Assembly: GCA_947184155.2 (NCBI GenBank)
Contig: CAMXCT020003668.1
Span: forward strand, 562,501 to 626,500
Reading direction: 5' to 3'
From: Cladocopium goreaui
Lineage: Eukaryota > Sar > Dinophyceae > Suessiales > Symbiodiniaceae
DNA: 64,000 bases
In this document: in pieces, positions 1 through 9,629 of the stretch
Layout: each line of letters begins with the position of its first letter
Position numbering within the stretch: the first letter of the stretch is position 1
Program-made: the position numbers and the translations under genes
The notes under the pieces: model-generated
Database searches by the model: none
Seen by the model: only the letters and a program-made list of their open reading frames with translations
What the model was told of the DNA's origin: nothing

Positions 1-952
1 CAGACACAGAGCCACAAGTTTGATTGAATTCCCCCCATTGTTTCCTGTTGATCATGTGACACGTGACTTTCCACTTGCTTCCATGAACCCAATAATAATG
101 ATAGCGGGAGGGCCCCAAAGGCCCCAACTCCAGATAACTTCACGATCAATCCATGTTGGTTTATAGCTTATATCTACAATAACAATATATAACAATAGTG
201 TATGATACGCACATAACTATATTTAGATGGGGTTATAAACCAACAAACATAACTGAAGGGCCCCATCCTGTAGCAACTATATACACCAAACTAGGTACCC
301 GCACCAAGTACCTCTCAAGCCATTGGGGCCCTTCGACACCAACGCCAGCCTTTTCGAGCTGCTCTGAAGCATACTTGTCATCTGACACCAAGGGATGTCC
401 CAGGTGTTGCCTACAGCCGGGCCACTGGCACAACATGAAGCTGTATCCCCTTTAAAAAAAAAAAACATCCGGAAGGCCACAAAATGCAACAAATCAACCT
501 TGAAACAGCAGAGAATCATCTTACCTGACCTCATTTCCTGGTGCTTTCCCGTTTGATCTTTGAGTCCGATGATCATCGAATGTCACCTCTGCAATCGCTA
601 GTGAGTACGAAGTCCATCTTCCTACTCCCTCATTTGGTGGTGGGGCCGGAAGCACATGGAAGCACCGTCCATAAAGGCACGCCCAAAACACCGGTAACCA
701 GAAATGAAGCGTGGTAATGATTGTTTCGGACATATCATAAAATACTATGTTTTTTTTCAAGCAGCTTTCACTTGTGATAACAAGGGCCGTAGTCAACAGC
801 CCTGCTGCATTATATCCCCGGTGTTCTACACCATCTGTTCCTGGTTCCCCGAGATTGGTCACAATAGATCAGAAACAGAGAAATCCGCCCGGAGAGATTC
901 TGGTCTGCAAGCTCCTTTGGAGGACGAAAACACATTTTTTTTCAATGTTCAG
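1..952. other. Window start; possible 3' exons of the adjacent minus-strand gene
   Basis: No repeat array is seen. On the minus strand around 297-437 there is a moderately GC-rich open stretch (start CQWPGCRQHLGHPLVSDDKY) that could be a later exon of the gene ending at 953. A second open stretch lies at about 521-640. I could not place splice sites for either, so both are suggestions only. The rest shows no recognisable feature. Confidence 0.2.
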
Positions 953-1539
953 TCATTCTTCATCAATGCCCTCCAGTTCTTGTTCTCTTGGACGACGAAT
1001 TTGACTGGAATCAAAAGATGACAGATGCATCCGGAAATGGATGGGTCTCTGCTGATCAATGGGATAAACGGATGGCTGGCCCAAAGTGATGTAGGTTTCT
1101 CTGGAACAAATATAGCTCCGGGAAGAACCCGGCACGCGAAAAAGCATGGGATGGCGAAAGTAGCAGCGGCGCTCTATGTCCGCAGGAGGCAGGTTGATGA
1201 CATTTTGAATCATCTGTTCAATCCGATCTCAATCAGAAGGTCTGATGAATCTCCGCAGTGTCGGCATGCCTGATTCGATGTTGGGTGCCCATGATTGACG
1301 ATGAAATACCAAATGAACCTGTTTAATATCCAGAAGTCCAGTCTCATTGCTGAAGAGCAAAGCCACTTCCATTAGGTCTTCGTATGCATCGACAATTTCA
1401 GTATCTGAGCTCCGCGTAGGTCGCGTGCGTGTGTGAGAGGAAGCTGAAGCAACTGCAGGAGGAACTGAACCGGGCGCAGCATCTGGTGGAGGTTTCTCCT
1501 CTGGATCTTCTTTCATGGCCAGCAAGCAGTAGTCGTTGC
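953..1539 (-). CDS. C-terminal exon of a PAS-like dinoflagellate membrane protein, with an in-frame TGA
   Basis: One reading frame runs from the acceptor at 1539/1540 (AG|GCAACG) to a stop at 953. It is interrupted only by TGA at 1229-1231. Before the stop it reads GNDYCLLAMKEDPEE, then a Pro/Ser-rich linker, then DTEIVDAYEDLMEVALLFSN and MPTLRRFIRPSD. After the stop it resumes in the same frame with DRIEQMIQNVINLPPADIER and ends EQELEGIDEE. From memory, this resembles a large dinoflagellate family with N-terminal membrane spans and a PAS-like region, in which a Trp follows FIRPSD. A TGG to TGA change would then explain the stop. The frame is otherwise clean, so decay is recent, or the stop is a sequencing error. 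Confidence 0.6.
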
Positions 1540-1897
1540 CTCCAACAATTGGGAGTTGGTTACAACAAAGAGAATCAAGTTCTCAATTAGTAATACCTAC
1601 CGCACATACCCCCATGTTGTATTTGTCTGTCCAAAAATCAAGTTGGTTTCATGTGGCGGTCAAACGTATTCACACATATCTATACATAATTATACATATA
1701 TTGCACATAGATGTAGCATGTGTGCGTGTGCGCATCTGTGTATTGTGTGAGTATGACTGACTTTAGCAAAGATATACGCATGATGTGTTTTTTTGTATAA
1801 TTACATGTGTGGGGATAACATCAAGATATCTACGTACTTGTCTACATTATTCTACACGTAACCAGGGTTAACCATGTAATTACTGTGGCCGCCTTGC
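1540..1897 (-). other. GC-AG intron of the PAS-like gene
   Basis: On the minus strand the upstream exon ends ACAATAG and the intron begins GCAAGG. The intron ends GGAG and the next exon begins GCAACGAC. Joining gives IPSTIGNDYCLLAMKE with no frame break. The GC donor and the near-identical sequence at both junctions (AGGCAAGG and AGGCAACG) fit dinoflagellate introns. A CA/TG-rich low-complexity patch lies near 1670-1800. Confidence 0.6.
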
Positions 1898-2088
1898 CTA
1901 TTGTGCTGGGAATTCTGGTGTGGAAGAGATCCATGGAGACGGGACCGTGGGCGCCCTGAAGGAAGACCCTCAAGCCCCGTGGAATCGCAAGATCTGCAGA
2001 AGTCTCATCGGTGTGCAGGAAATGTAGGAATCGCTGACGGCTCTCCGTGTCCAGAAAGAGGTCCAAAAAACTGGTTTCACAGAGTTTC
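1898..2088 (-). CDS. Internal exon, C-terminal half of the PAS-like domain
   Basis: The minus-strand frame reads KLCETSFLDLFLDTESRQRF, then FLHTDETSADLAIPRGLRVF and GPVSMDLFHTRIPSTIG. An AG|GAAACTC acceptor at 2088/2089 and a GC donor at 1898/1897 keep the frame with both neighbours. The pattern of an acidic helix followed by a beta-rich segment ending in LFHTR fits the second half of the PAS-like fold in the recalled family. No catalytic residues are evident; a sensory or protein-interaction role is inferred from the fold only. Confidence 0.6.
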
Positions 2089-2538
2089 CTCAGATCTGGT
2101 GGGGAAAAGATGAACGTTTTTGCGTTGGCCAACTCTGCGAATAGTACAAAAGTGTTATTCCTCCAACATGAAAAAAATAAAGGACCGGATAACCCCACAA
2201 GTCAACTTCTTCCAATAATCAGAAAAAGTGGTTGAAGCGGCACGGGAAAAGAAGAAAGGACAAAGGAGATGGTGAAAAATTGATCATCTTAAAAGTTGTA
2301 TGTGAAGAGTTGTGTGTGACTAAGTTGTGTGTCAAAGTTGTGTATGTGTGTGAAAGAGTTGTGTCTTTCATCCCGGCGACTAATGTTGAACAAATCATCA
2401 CCTGGAAAACCCCCGTTTTACACGGGAAAAAAAGATTGTTCGAGGCCATTCGGGGCTCCAACACCCCAAATACAAGGGGGGAAAATGGCTGGACAAAGAT
2501 CAACATGATCCATTCTTCACCCATCCCTAACCCTGTGC
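2089..2538 (-). other. GC-AG intron of the PAS-like gene
   Basis: The donor is TTTGG|GCACAGG (minus strand) and the acceptor is CTGAG|GAAACTC. Splicing joins LLKSNKTFG to KLCETSFLDLF in frame. A TG-rich stretch of repeated GTTGTGTGTG-like words at about 2290-2365 is the only low-complexity feature. Confidence 0.55.
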
Positions 2539-2693
2539 CCAAAGGTCTTGTTGGACTTCAACAAGCGTTCGAGTCCACTGGCATCGTCCACAATTCTGCA
2601 GCTACTCCTGTCCAGTAGCAAATCTCCATCGCAGAGACCCCGCAAGACGTGGCGAAAACCCAGCATCAGGGATGAAGCGTCGCTTGAATCAAC
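2539..2693 (-). CDS. Internal exon, N-terminal half of the PAS-like domain
   Basis: The minus strand reads VDSSDASSLMLGFRHVLRGL followed by CDGDLLLDRSSCRIVDDASG and LERLLKSNKTFG. The acceptor is CTCTGCAG|GTTGATTC at 2693/2694, and the donor is the GC site at 2539/2538. The order LRG-CDGD-LLLD ... LERLL matches the recalled dinoflagellate PAS-like family. The upstream boundary is the least certain, because an alternative acceptor (GCGCAG) lies 11 bases further up. Confidence 0.55.
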
Positions 2694-3188
2694 CTGCAGA
2701 GTTTCTGCGCATCGTTTGGGTGTGAAGATTGGGTACACCCCAATGGCCTTGGCCATTTCAAGGGGATAAAGGATGATCAACCATTTAGATGCCATATAAA
2801 CTTATATAGCACATATATGAACCAGATTCGTGGCTCAAAATTGCCGAACTACCGTGCCCTTTTTGCCCAGATTTGCCAAGGGGTAGCCAAGCCATGTCAA
2901 TGTGATCCATGCCTCAGCATTTTAATCAATCCATGTCCAGCATTCACCAGTCGGTTTACCTTCCCCATTCTAGGTTTGTTACCCTCTGGTAAACTAACAT
3001 GGCTATTGAAAATTGCCATTTATTAATAGTGGATTTACCCATTAAAAAAACTGATTTTCCATAGCTATGTTAGTTTACCAGAGGGTATGGTTTGTTACAT
3101 TTTGTTACATCGAAATGTTGTGGTGTCGTCAGATCCCCAGTTCTGGTCTTCAGCAAAAATACCCGTCACCACCTTAGTCAGAAACTGC
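2694..3188 (-). other. Intron of the PAS-like gene carrying a MITE
   Basis: This stretch separates the membrane-span exon (donor AAG|GCAGTT at 3189/3188) from the first PAS-like exon. It contains the complete MITE at 2980-3087 and nothing else recognisable. The MITE therefore sits inside a transcribed intron. Confidence 0.5.
2980..3087. mobile_element. MITE, CCCTCTGG family, complete copy
   Basis: About 108 bp bounded by TA dinucleotides, with inverted ends CCCTCTGGTAAACTAACATA and the complementary TATGTTAGTTTACCAGAGGG. The core holds CATTTATAATAGTGGATTTA-like and TGATTTTCCATAG blocks shared with all other copies in this window. TA flanks plus short palindromic structure suggest a Tc1/mariner-type non-autonomous element; no transposase is present. 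It lies inside an intron. Confidence 0.8.
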
Positions 3189-3702
3189 CTTAGCCACATT
3201 GGTCGAGCGCACTGTGATGTCCACCAAAGCAATGGTGGCAGCACAAAGGATGTGTGAAGCAACCGAAGCGAAAACCATGATGGGCGTCAGGTCTTTGAAA
3301 CCGATGAGATCCCATAATCTGTACATCAGCAAAACTGCTTCGAAGGTATAGAGGCTCAATGTGACTTTGCAATCAAGCAAGACCAAATTCAAAAAGCACA
3401 CGGTGAAACCCAAGATCTTGTCTGTTATACAGAACAGTACTAGATCGGGGTCGTTGAATGCGGTGAGAGCGCTGGTGAAATGAATGAAGATAAAGGTTGC
3501 CCTCCAAACACGAAACTCACCATTCGAAAGAACTCTCCCGTCTGCCCAGCAATGCAAGCAATATCCCATGAGGATCACAAGAGTTTGAATAAGTAAGAAC
3601 AAAGCGGGAGTGTGCATCAACCGCCAGAACGCCGCAAGGCATAAGCCGAAGCTCAAGTGAATGAAGGGTGTGTTCCTTGCGATAGCTGGCTTAGCTGATC
3701 CC
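3189..3702 (-). CDS. Membrane-span exon of the PAS-like protein gene
   Basis: A 514-bp minus-strand open stretch starts after acceptor TTAACAG|GGG and ends at GC donor AAG|GCAGTT. It encodes a strongly hydrophobic protein with about five to six predicted membrane segments: around FIHLSFGLCLAAFW, LFLLIQTLVILMGYCL, ATFIFIHFTSALTAF, KILGFTVCFLNLVLLDC, and IMVFASVASHILCAATIALV. Short charged loops lie between them. It sits just before the PAS-like exons, so the product is probably an integral membrane protein with a cytoplasmic PAS-like region. Transport, channel or receptor roles cannot be told apart from sequence. Confidence 0.6.
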
Positions 3703-3789
3703 CTGTTAAAAGTTGACATTCACTGCTAATACGTGACGTTTATCTATCTTTTTGCCCAAGACATAATTCAAAATGTATGGCTTATCTAT

Positions 3790-4064
3790 TCATCCAGCTT
3801 CAAGTACATGAAATTCTGAATCCGTGTCTTCTGCAATTCCGTCTCGTATCGTCTCTGTTGATCCAGTTGTCGTTGGGACCCTTGAAATCGGACGTGTGAC
3901 GGCTGTAACCAGGTCCAAAGTCTGCGAAGCACATCAGAGATATCGGGATTTCTGAAATGCAAATGTAGAGAGACCAAAAGGACCACGCCAAAGATGGCGA
4001 GGAGGTGACGAACATCAGCCTTCCACAGCGAAAAACCATCGCGGCGTCTCGGGGGCCACCCCAC
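3790..4064 (-). CDS. Probable N-terminal exon of the PAS-like membrane protein gene
   Basis: The minus strand encodes a hydrophobic segment (HLLAIFGVVLLVSLHLHF), then a charged, Gln/Arg-rich stretch (GSQRQLDQQRRYETELQKTR) ending NFMYLKLDE. The 5' limit is not fixed: no ATG starts this frame, so an upstream exon or acceptor is needed. The donor may be a GA site (AAGCTG|GATGAA) or lie slightly upstream, and I could not make the phase agree with the next exon. A different frame is also open here, so this assignment is only moderate. Confidence 0.4.
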
Positions 4065-4587
4065 GTGTCAATTGATGCGATGAGTGAACTTGAAGCCAGC
4101 AGATGGAAAGTCAACTCAAGCAATGATTATCTGGTTGGTGGTTTTAACCATCTTGAAAAATATTAGTCAATGGGAAGGATTATCCCATATATTATGGAAA
4201 ATAAAAAAATCCAAACCACCAACCAGCTATATATACATGTATACACAGGATATACTCATGATATAGTTATGATATACCCCAATGTTGGACAAACCTATGT
4301 GTCGCTTTGTAAAAGCTCATCCCTGAAATCCCTGTTCCGCGATGCCAAGGGCATCCAAGGGCTGCCAAGGGGCATGTGCACTCGGATTTGATGCGTTCTC
4401 CCTGTGGCGATGTCACAAGCCAATAAGCTATAAGCGCTTCCATAGGTGGCCTCAGTTCTGCTCCTGAACTGTGAAGAAAAACGTCTTTGCCAAGGTCAAA
4501 AGCAAGAAAAACATGGCGCTATTCATGCTTATTAATAGTTATTAATTATTAACAGTTATTGTATCGACAGTTACTATTAACAGCATT
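4065..4587. other. Spacer upstream of the PAS-like gene
   Basis: No coding signal is recognised. It holds the small inverted-repeat element at 4131-4226 and an AT-rich stretch (TTATTAATAGTTATTAATTA) just before the interrupted MITE. If the PAS-like gene starts near 4064-4123, its promoter or 5' exons should lie here. Confidence 0.3.
4131..4226. mobile_element. Short MITE with 14-bp perfect inverted ends
   Basis: A 96-bp unit begins CTGGTTGGTGGTTT (4131-4144) and ends with its exact complement AAACCACCAACCAG (4213-4226). The inside is AT-rich, with a weaker inner palindrome around a TATCCCATATATTATGG core. The ends differ from the CCCTCTGG family, so this is a separate family or a single fold-back unit. 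Confidence 0.5.
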
Positions 4588-4610
4588 TAACCTCTGGTAA
4601 ACTAACATAA
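4588..4610. mobile_element. Left fragment of a MITE split by the 7.9-kb insertion
   Basis: It reads TAACCTCTGGTAAACTAACA then TAA, the normal left end of the CCCTCTGG family with one substitution. The rest of the same MITE resumes at 12494-12586. The last eight bases (TAACATAA) are the target-site duplication of the insertion. Confidence 0.75.
4603..4610. repeat. Target-site duplication, left copy (TAACATAA)
   Basis: TAACATAA directly precedes the left inverted repeat at 4611 and recurs exactly at 12494-12501 after the right one. Intact copies of this MITE contain the word only once, so the second copy was made by the insertion. Confidence 0.8.
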
Positions 4611-4632
4611 CAGTGCAGGGGCAAAGGGGGCC
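4611..4632 (+). repeat. Left terminal inverted repeat of the hAT-like element
   Basis: It begins CAGTGCAGGGGCAAAGGGGG and ends CC. It matches the reverse complement of 12472-12493 at 18 of 22 positions. Confidence 0.75.
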
Positions 4633-4677
4633 GAAGCGTGGGTTTCCGACGTTGCGCTGTGACGCTCCCGGGGGCGG

Positions 4678-5131
4678 GTGGCGCTGCGACGCTGCGACGC
4701 TGCGACGCTCCGGGGGGCGGGTGGCGCTGGGACGCTGCGACGCTGCCGTTGGGCCAGTGACGCTGCGACGCTGTTGGCGCTGCGACGCTGCGACACTGGA
4801 GTGACGCTGCGACGCTGTTGGCGCTGCGACGCTGCGACGATGCGATGCGGGAGCGACGCTGCGACGCTGTTGGCGCTGCGACGCTGCGACGCTGCGACGC
4901 GGGAGCGACGCTGCGACGCTGTTGGCGCTGCGACGCTGCGACGCTGCGACGCGGGAGCGACGCTGCGACGCTGTTGGCGCTGCGACGCTGCGACGCTGCG
5001 TCGCGGGAGCGACGCTGCGACGCTGTTGGCGCTGCGACGCTGCGACGCTGCGACGCGGGAGCGACGCTGCGACGCTGTTGGCGCTGCGACGCGGGAGCGA
5101 CGCTGCGACGCTGTTGGCGCTGCGACGCTTC
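4678..5131. repeat. GCGACGCT array with a 52-bp higher-order unit
   Basis: The basic word GCGACGCT repeats throughout. From about 4869 a 52-bp higher-order unit is regular: the marker GTTGGC occurs at 4869, 4921, 4973, 5025 and 5077, then after 36 bp at 5113. Open frames on both strands are translations of this array (arginine/alanine/serine-rich) and are not genes. Confidence 0.85.
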
Positions 5132-5384
5132 CTTCTGCAAGAGTGCACACGGCGTTGCGTCGCGGCGCGACACGGAAACCCCCATTGAAGATCGTCAATG
5201 AATGTAGAAGTTTATATGGGGGTTGTCCTAAATTACTGTTCCCACAAAGGCCTCTTGGGCCGAGCTTGCGCCAACCTTGCGCGTTTCTTGCGCGACCACA
5301 CTCCCGGATCACTTTCATCATTTCAGTTGTCTTTCATCATTATTCTCGTACTTGTTTTCGAATGTTAAATATTTAGTATTCACT
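5132..5384. repeat. Spacer holding one isolated unit of the later 56-bp satellite
   Basis: At 5184-5215 the words CATTGAAGATCGTCAATGAA and TGTAGAAGTTTA match the satellite that forms arrays at 9630-10605 and 11362-11925. A TTGCGCG-rich stretch at about 5255-5300 resembles 9500-9545. The two ends of the large unit therefore share spacer sequence. Confidence 0.6.
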
Positions 5385-6650
5385 TAGTATTTCGTACTGG
5401 GAAGTAGTTTGTGCAAGCTTTGTAGTACACAGTAGTACTGGGAAGTAGTTTGTGCAAGCTTTGTAGTACAAAGTAGTATTGGGAAGTAGTTTGTGCAAGC
5501 TTTGTAGTACAAAGTAGTACTGGGAAGTAGTTTGTGCAAGCTTTGTAGTACAAAGTAGTACTGGGAAGTAGTTTGTGCAAGCCTGTGCAAGCTTTGCAGT
5601 ACACAGTAGTACTGGGAAGTGCTTTGTGCAAGCTTTGTAGTACAAAGTAGTACTGGGAAGTGCTTTGTGCAAGCTTTGTAGTACACAGTAGTACTGGGAA
5701 GTGTTTTGTGCAAGCTTTGTAGTACAAAGTAGTACTGGGAAGTGCTTTGTGCAAGCTTTGTAGTAACCAGTAAAGTACTGGGAAGTAGTTTGTGCAAGCT
5801 TTGTAGTACACAGTAGTACTAGGAAGTAGTTTGTGCAAGCTTTGTAGTATAAAGTAGTACTGGGAAGTAGTTTGTGCAAGCTTCGTAGTGCAAAGTAGTA
5901 CTGGGAAGTAGTTTGTGCAAGCTTTGTAGTACACAATAGTACTGGGAAGTAGTTTGTGCAAGCCATGCAGTACAAAGTAGTACTGGGAAGTAGTACACAG
6001 TAGTACTGGGAAGTAGTTTGTGCAAGCCATGTAGTACAAAGTAGTACTGGGAAGTAGTTTGTGCAAGCTTTGTAGTGCAAAGTAGTACTGGGAAGTAGTT
6101 TGTGCAAGCTTTGTAGTACAAAGTAGTACTGGGAAGTGGTTTGTGCAAGCTTTGTAGTACAAAGTAGTACTGGGAAGTGGTGTGTGCAAGCTTTGTAGTA
6201 CACAGTAGTACTGGGAAGTGGTTTGTGCAAGCTTTGTAGTACACAGTAGTACTGGGAAGTGGTTTGTGCAAGCTTTGTAGTACAAAGTAGTACTGGGAAG
6301 TGGTTTGTGCAAGCTTTGTAGTACAAAGTAGTACTGGGAAGTGTTTTGTGCAAGCTTTGTAGTACAAAGTAGTACTGGGAAGTAGTTTGTGCAAGCTTTG
6401 TAGTACAAAGTAGTACTGGGAAGTGCTTTGTGCAAGCTTTGTAGTACAAAGTAGTACTGGGAAGTGTTTTGTGCAAGCTTTGTAGTACAAAGTAGTACTG
6501 GAACGTGTTTTGTGCAAGCTTTGTAGTACACAGTAGTACTGGGAAGTGCTTTGTGCAAGCTTTGTAGTACACAGTAGTACTGGGAAGTGTTTTGTGCAAG
6601 CTTTGTAGTACACAGTAGTACTGGGAAGTAGTACTGGGAAGTAGCTCTGC
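5385..6650. repeat. 41-bp satellite array, about 30 copies
   Basis: The unit has TACTGGGAAGTAGTTTGTGC followed by AAGCTTTGTAGTACAAAGTAG. Copies differ by single bases, for example AGTA/AGTG and ACAAAG/ACACAG. Because 41 is not a multiple of three and the unit has no stop in three minus-strand frames, the minus strand is open in every frame for hundreds of codons. This is a repeat artefact. Confidence 0.9.
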
Positions 6651-6788
6651 ACGTGTTGAACTTCTGTGGTTTCAGAGCGGTTTCAGAGTGGTTTCAGACC
6701 CCTTCGGGGGGTCTAGCTGACCTTGATGAAAAAAACAATTTACAGACAGAAAAGACTTGAACACAACATACAAGGAAATACATTTAAA
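6651..6788. other. Spacer between the 41-bp array and the palindrome
   Basis: Unique sequence with three close copies of GTGGTTTCAGA-like words. These also occur inside both palindrome arms. Confidence 0.5.
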
Positions 6789-6954
6789 GAGCAGATAGAT
6801 AGATAGATAAATAGATAGAGATAAAGCAGCCAACGCGGTCCGGAAGACATGCAGCAGCAGCCCGGAGATGGTGAGCAGGAAGGTGTTTCAGAGTGGTTTC
6901 AGACCTCTTTTGGGCTTGTTTTTTGGGTACCCCCAGCTTTGGGAGATGAAAAAA

Positions 6955-7007
6955 GAAAGAGAAAAGGTAGAGAAAGAGAGAGACAGAGAGAGGAAGAGGG
7001 AAAGAGA

Positions 7008-7038
<31 letters not shown>

Positions 7039-7290
7039 GGAGAGAGAGGAAGATGGAAGATGGAGACAAAAAGAAGGCGAGAGAGAGAGAGAGAGAGAGA
7101 CAGAGAGAGGAAGAGGGAGAGGAAAGAGAGAGAGCGTTGTAAATGGTGAGCAGCGGGGTGTTTCAGAGTGGTTTCAGACCTCTTTTTGTCCGTAGGCTAC
7201 CTCAGCTTTGGAGAAAAAACAGGAAAGAACGGGAAAAGAAAGAAGAGAAGGGAGAAAGAGACAGAGAGAAAGAAGAGAAGTCTTGAGACG
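6955..7290. repeat. GA-rich microsatellite tracts, left palindrome arm
   Basis: Two purine runs (GAGAGAGA, GAGGAAGAGG) are separated by TGGTGAGCAGCGGGGTGTTT. The right arm has the complementary CT-rich tracts at about 8765-9030. Open frames here are low-complexity Arg/Glu translations. Confidence 0.8.
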
Positions 7291-7394
7291 GTGAGCAGGA
7301 AGATGTGTCGAACTGGTTTCAGACCTCTTTTGGGGCCGGTTATGGGGCTACCTAGTTCTTAAGACATCCAAAAGAAGGGGCTCAAAACAGATTG

Positions 7395-8002
7395 TACTTG
7401 AAACACATGCGGTCCGGAAAGACGTGCAACGGTCCGGAAAAGCAAGCACCCAAAACGTACTCTAATCGTAGCGATTGCGGTCCGGAAAGGCATGCAGCGG
7501 TCCGGAAAAGCGAGCACCCAAAACGCACGCTAATTGTAGACATTGCAGTCCGGAAAGATGAGCAGCGGTCCGGAAAAGCAAGCACCCAAAACGTATTCTA
7601 ATTGTAGCCATTGCGGCCCGGAAAGACATGCAGCGGTCCGGAAAAGCAAGCACCCAAAACGTACTCTAATTGTAGATATCGCGGTCCGGAAAGACCTGCA
7701 GCGGTCCGGAAAAGCAAGCACCCAAAACGTACTCTAATTGTAGCCATTGTGGTCCGGAAAGACCTGCAGCGGTCCGGAAAAGCAAGCACCCAAAAAGTAC
7801 TCTAATTGTAGATAGTGTGGTCCGGAAAGACGTGCAGCGGTCCGGAAAAGCAAGCACCCAAAACGTACTCTAATTGTAGACATTACGGTCCGGAAAGACA
7901 TGCAGCGGTCCGGAAAAGCAAGCACCCAAAACGTACTCTAATTGTAGCCATTGTGGTCCGGAAAGACCTGCAGCGGTCCGGAAAAGCAAGCACCCAAAAC
8001 GT
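7395..8002. repeat. 68-bp satellite array, left arm, about 9 copies
   Basis: Each unit carries two CGGTCCGGAAA boxes (with the palindrome TCCGGA), then AGCAAGCACCCAAAACGTAC and TCTAATTGTAGNNAT. Units differ mainly at the base pair after GTAG and in the AGACATGCAG/AGACCTGCAG spacer. The regular spacing makes overlapping short frames that are not genes. Confidence 0.88.
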
Positions 8003-8046
8003 GATTGCGGTCCGGAAAAGGCATGCAGCGGTCCGGAAAGATGAGT

Positions 8047-8660
8047 ACGTTTTGGGTGCTTGCTTTTCCGGACCGCTGCATGTCTTTCCGGACCACAATG
8101 GCTACAATTAGAGTACGTTTTGGGTGCTTGCTTTTCCGGACCGCTGCAGGTCTTTCCGGACCGCAATCGCTACAATTGGAGTACGTTTTGGGTGCTTGCT
8201 TTTCCGGACCGTTGCACGTCTTTCCGGACCGCGATATCTACAATTAGAGTACGTTTTAGGTGCTTGCTTTTCCGGACCGCTGCGCGTCTTTCCGGACCGT
8301 AATGTCTACAATAAGAGTACGCGTTTTGGGTGCTTGCTTTTCCGGACCGCTGCAGGTCTTTCCGGACCACAATGGCTACAATTAGAGTACGTTTTGGGTG
8401 CTTGCTTTTCCGGACCGCTGCAGGTCTTTCCGGACCACAATGGCTACAATTAGAGTTCGTTTTGGGTGCTTGCTTTTCCGGACCGTTGCACGTCTTTCCG
8501 GACCGCGATATCTACAATTAGAGTACGTTTTAGGTGCTTGCTTTTCCGGACCGCTGCATGCCTTTCCGGACCGCAATCGCTACGATTAGAGTACGTTTTG
8601 GGTGCTTGCTTTTCCGGACCGTTGCACGTCTTTCCGGACCGCATGTGTTTCAAGTACAAT
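8047..8660. repeat. 68-bp satellite array, right arm (inverted copies)
   Basis: About nine units in opposite orientation to the left array (GTACGTTTTGGGTGCTTGCT then TTTCCGGACCG). Unit-by-unit variants, such as GCGATATCTAC and ACAATGGCTAC, occur in both arms. Confidence 0.88.
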
Positions 8661-9210
8661 ATGTTTTGAGTCCCTTCTTTTGGATGTCTTAAGAACTAGG
8701 TAGCCCCATAACCGGCCCCAAAAGACGTCTGAAACCAGTTCGACACATCTTCCTGCTCACCGTCTCAAGACTTCTTCTTTCTCTCTGTCTCTTTCTCCCT
8801 TCTCTTCTTTCTTTTCCCGTTTTTTCCTGTTTTTTCTCCAAAGCTGAGGTAGCCTACGGACAAAAAAGAGGTCTGAAACCACTCTGAAACACCCCGCTGC
8901 TCACCATTTACAACGCTCTCTCTCTCCTCTCCCTCTTCCTCTCTCTGTCTCTCTCTCTCTCTCTCTCTTTCCCTCTTCCTCTCTCTGTCTCTCTCTCTCT
9001 CTCTCTCTTTCTCTACCTTTTCTCTTTCTTTTTCCATCTCCCAAAGCTGGGGGTACCCAAAAAACAAGCCCAAAAGAGGTCTGAAACCACTCTGAAACAC
9101 CTTCCTGCTCACCATCTCCGGACTGCTGCTGCATGTCTTCCGGACCGCGTTGGCTGCTTTATCTCTATCTATCTATCTATCTATTCATCTATCTATCTAT
9201 CTATCTGCTC

Positions 9211-9629
9211 CTTTTTCTTTGGATGGCCTATTTACCACCCTGGTTATCTATGTTTATCAACTCGAGATATTAATATTTAAGATCTAAATCAGATACGGTA
9301 GTAGTAGTAGTAGTAGTTGTTGTTGTTGTAGTAGTAGTAGTAGTAATAGTAGTGGTAATGTTGTAGTAGTAGTAGTAGTAGTAGTGGTAGTAGTGGTAGT
9401 AGTGGTAGTGGTAGTAGTAGTAGTAGTCGTCGTCGTAGTAGTAGTAGTAATCAAAATGTTAACTAAAAATAGTACTTGTAATAATGATAACAATAGTACT
9501 TGCGCGTACCTTGGGCCGCCCTTGCGCGAAACTTGCGCGATGCAGGTTTTAGACCATGGGAAAAATGCGAGAATAGGTCCTTTACTAAAAACCTTTCTGG
9601 GGTTTTTGGACGGCTCCCATATATAACGG
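9211..9629. repeat. GTA trinucleotide microsatellite and flanking spacer
   Basis: From 9296 to about 9452 the sequence is mostly GTA with GTT, GTG and GTC interruptions. The following 9453-9629 is unique, with a TTGCGCG-rich stretch near 9500-9545 resembling 5255-5300. Confidence 0.85.

Larger units (their letters stand above)
6789..9210. repeat. 2.4-kb near-perfect palindrome
   Basis: The left arm 6789-8002 and right arm 8047-9210 are reverse complements around a spacer of about 44 bp. Outer matches include AGAGCAGATAGATAG, TTTGGGTACCCCCAGCTTTG and CAGAGTGGTTTCAGACCTCT; inner matches are the 68-bp array units, down to AAGCAAGCACCCAAAACGT against its complement at the centre. Small length differences lie in the GATA and GA tracts. 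Such a long hairpin suggests fold-back origin or a replication inversion. Confidence 0.85.

Noticed and set aside
4549..5376. Arg/Ala/Ser-rich frames of 127-239 codons on both strands
   Set aside because: Translations of the GCGACGCT array.
5373..6652. Open frames of 277-408 codons on the minus strand
   Set aside because: They are the 41-bp satellite read in three frames with the same cycling peptide (YKACTKHFPVLLCTTKLAQ).
7395..8660. CRISPR-like array (68-bp spacing)
   Set aside because: The whole 68-bp unit repeats; there are no unique spacers, the context is eukaryotic, and both orientations form a palindrome.
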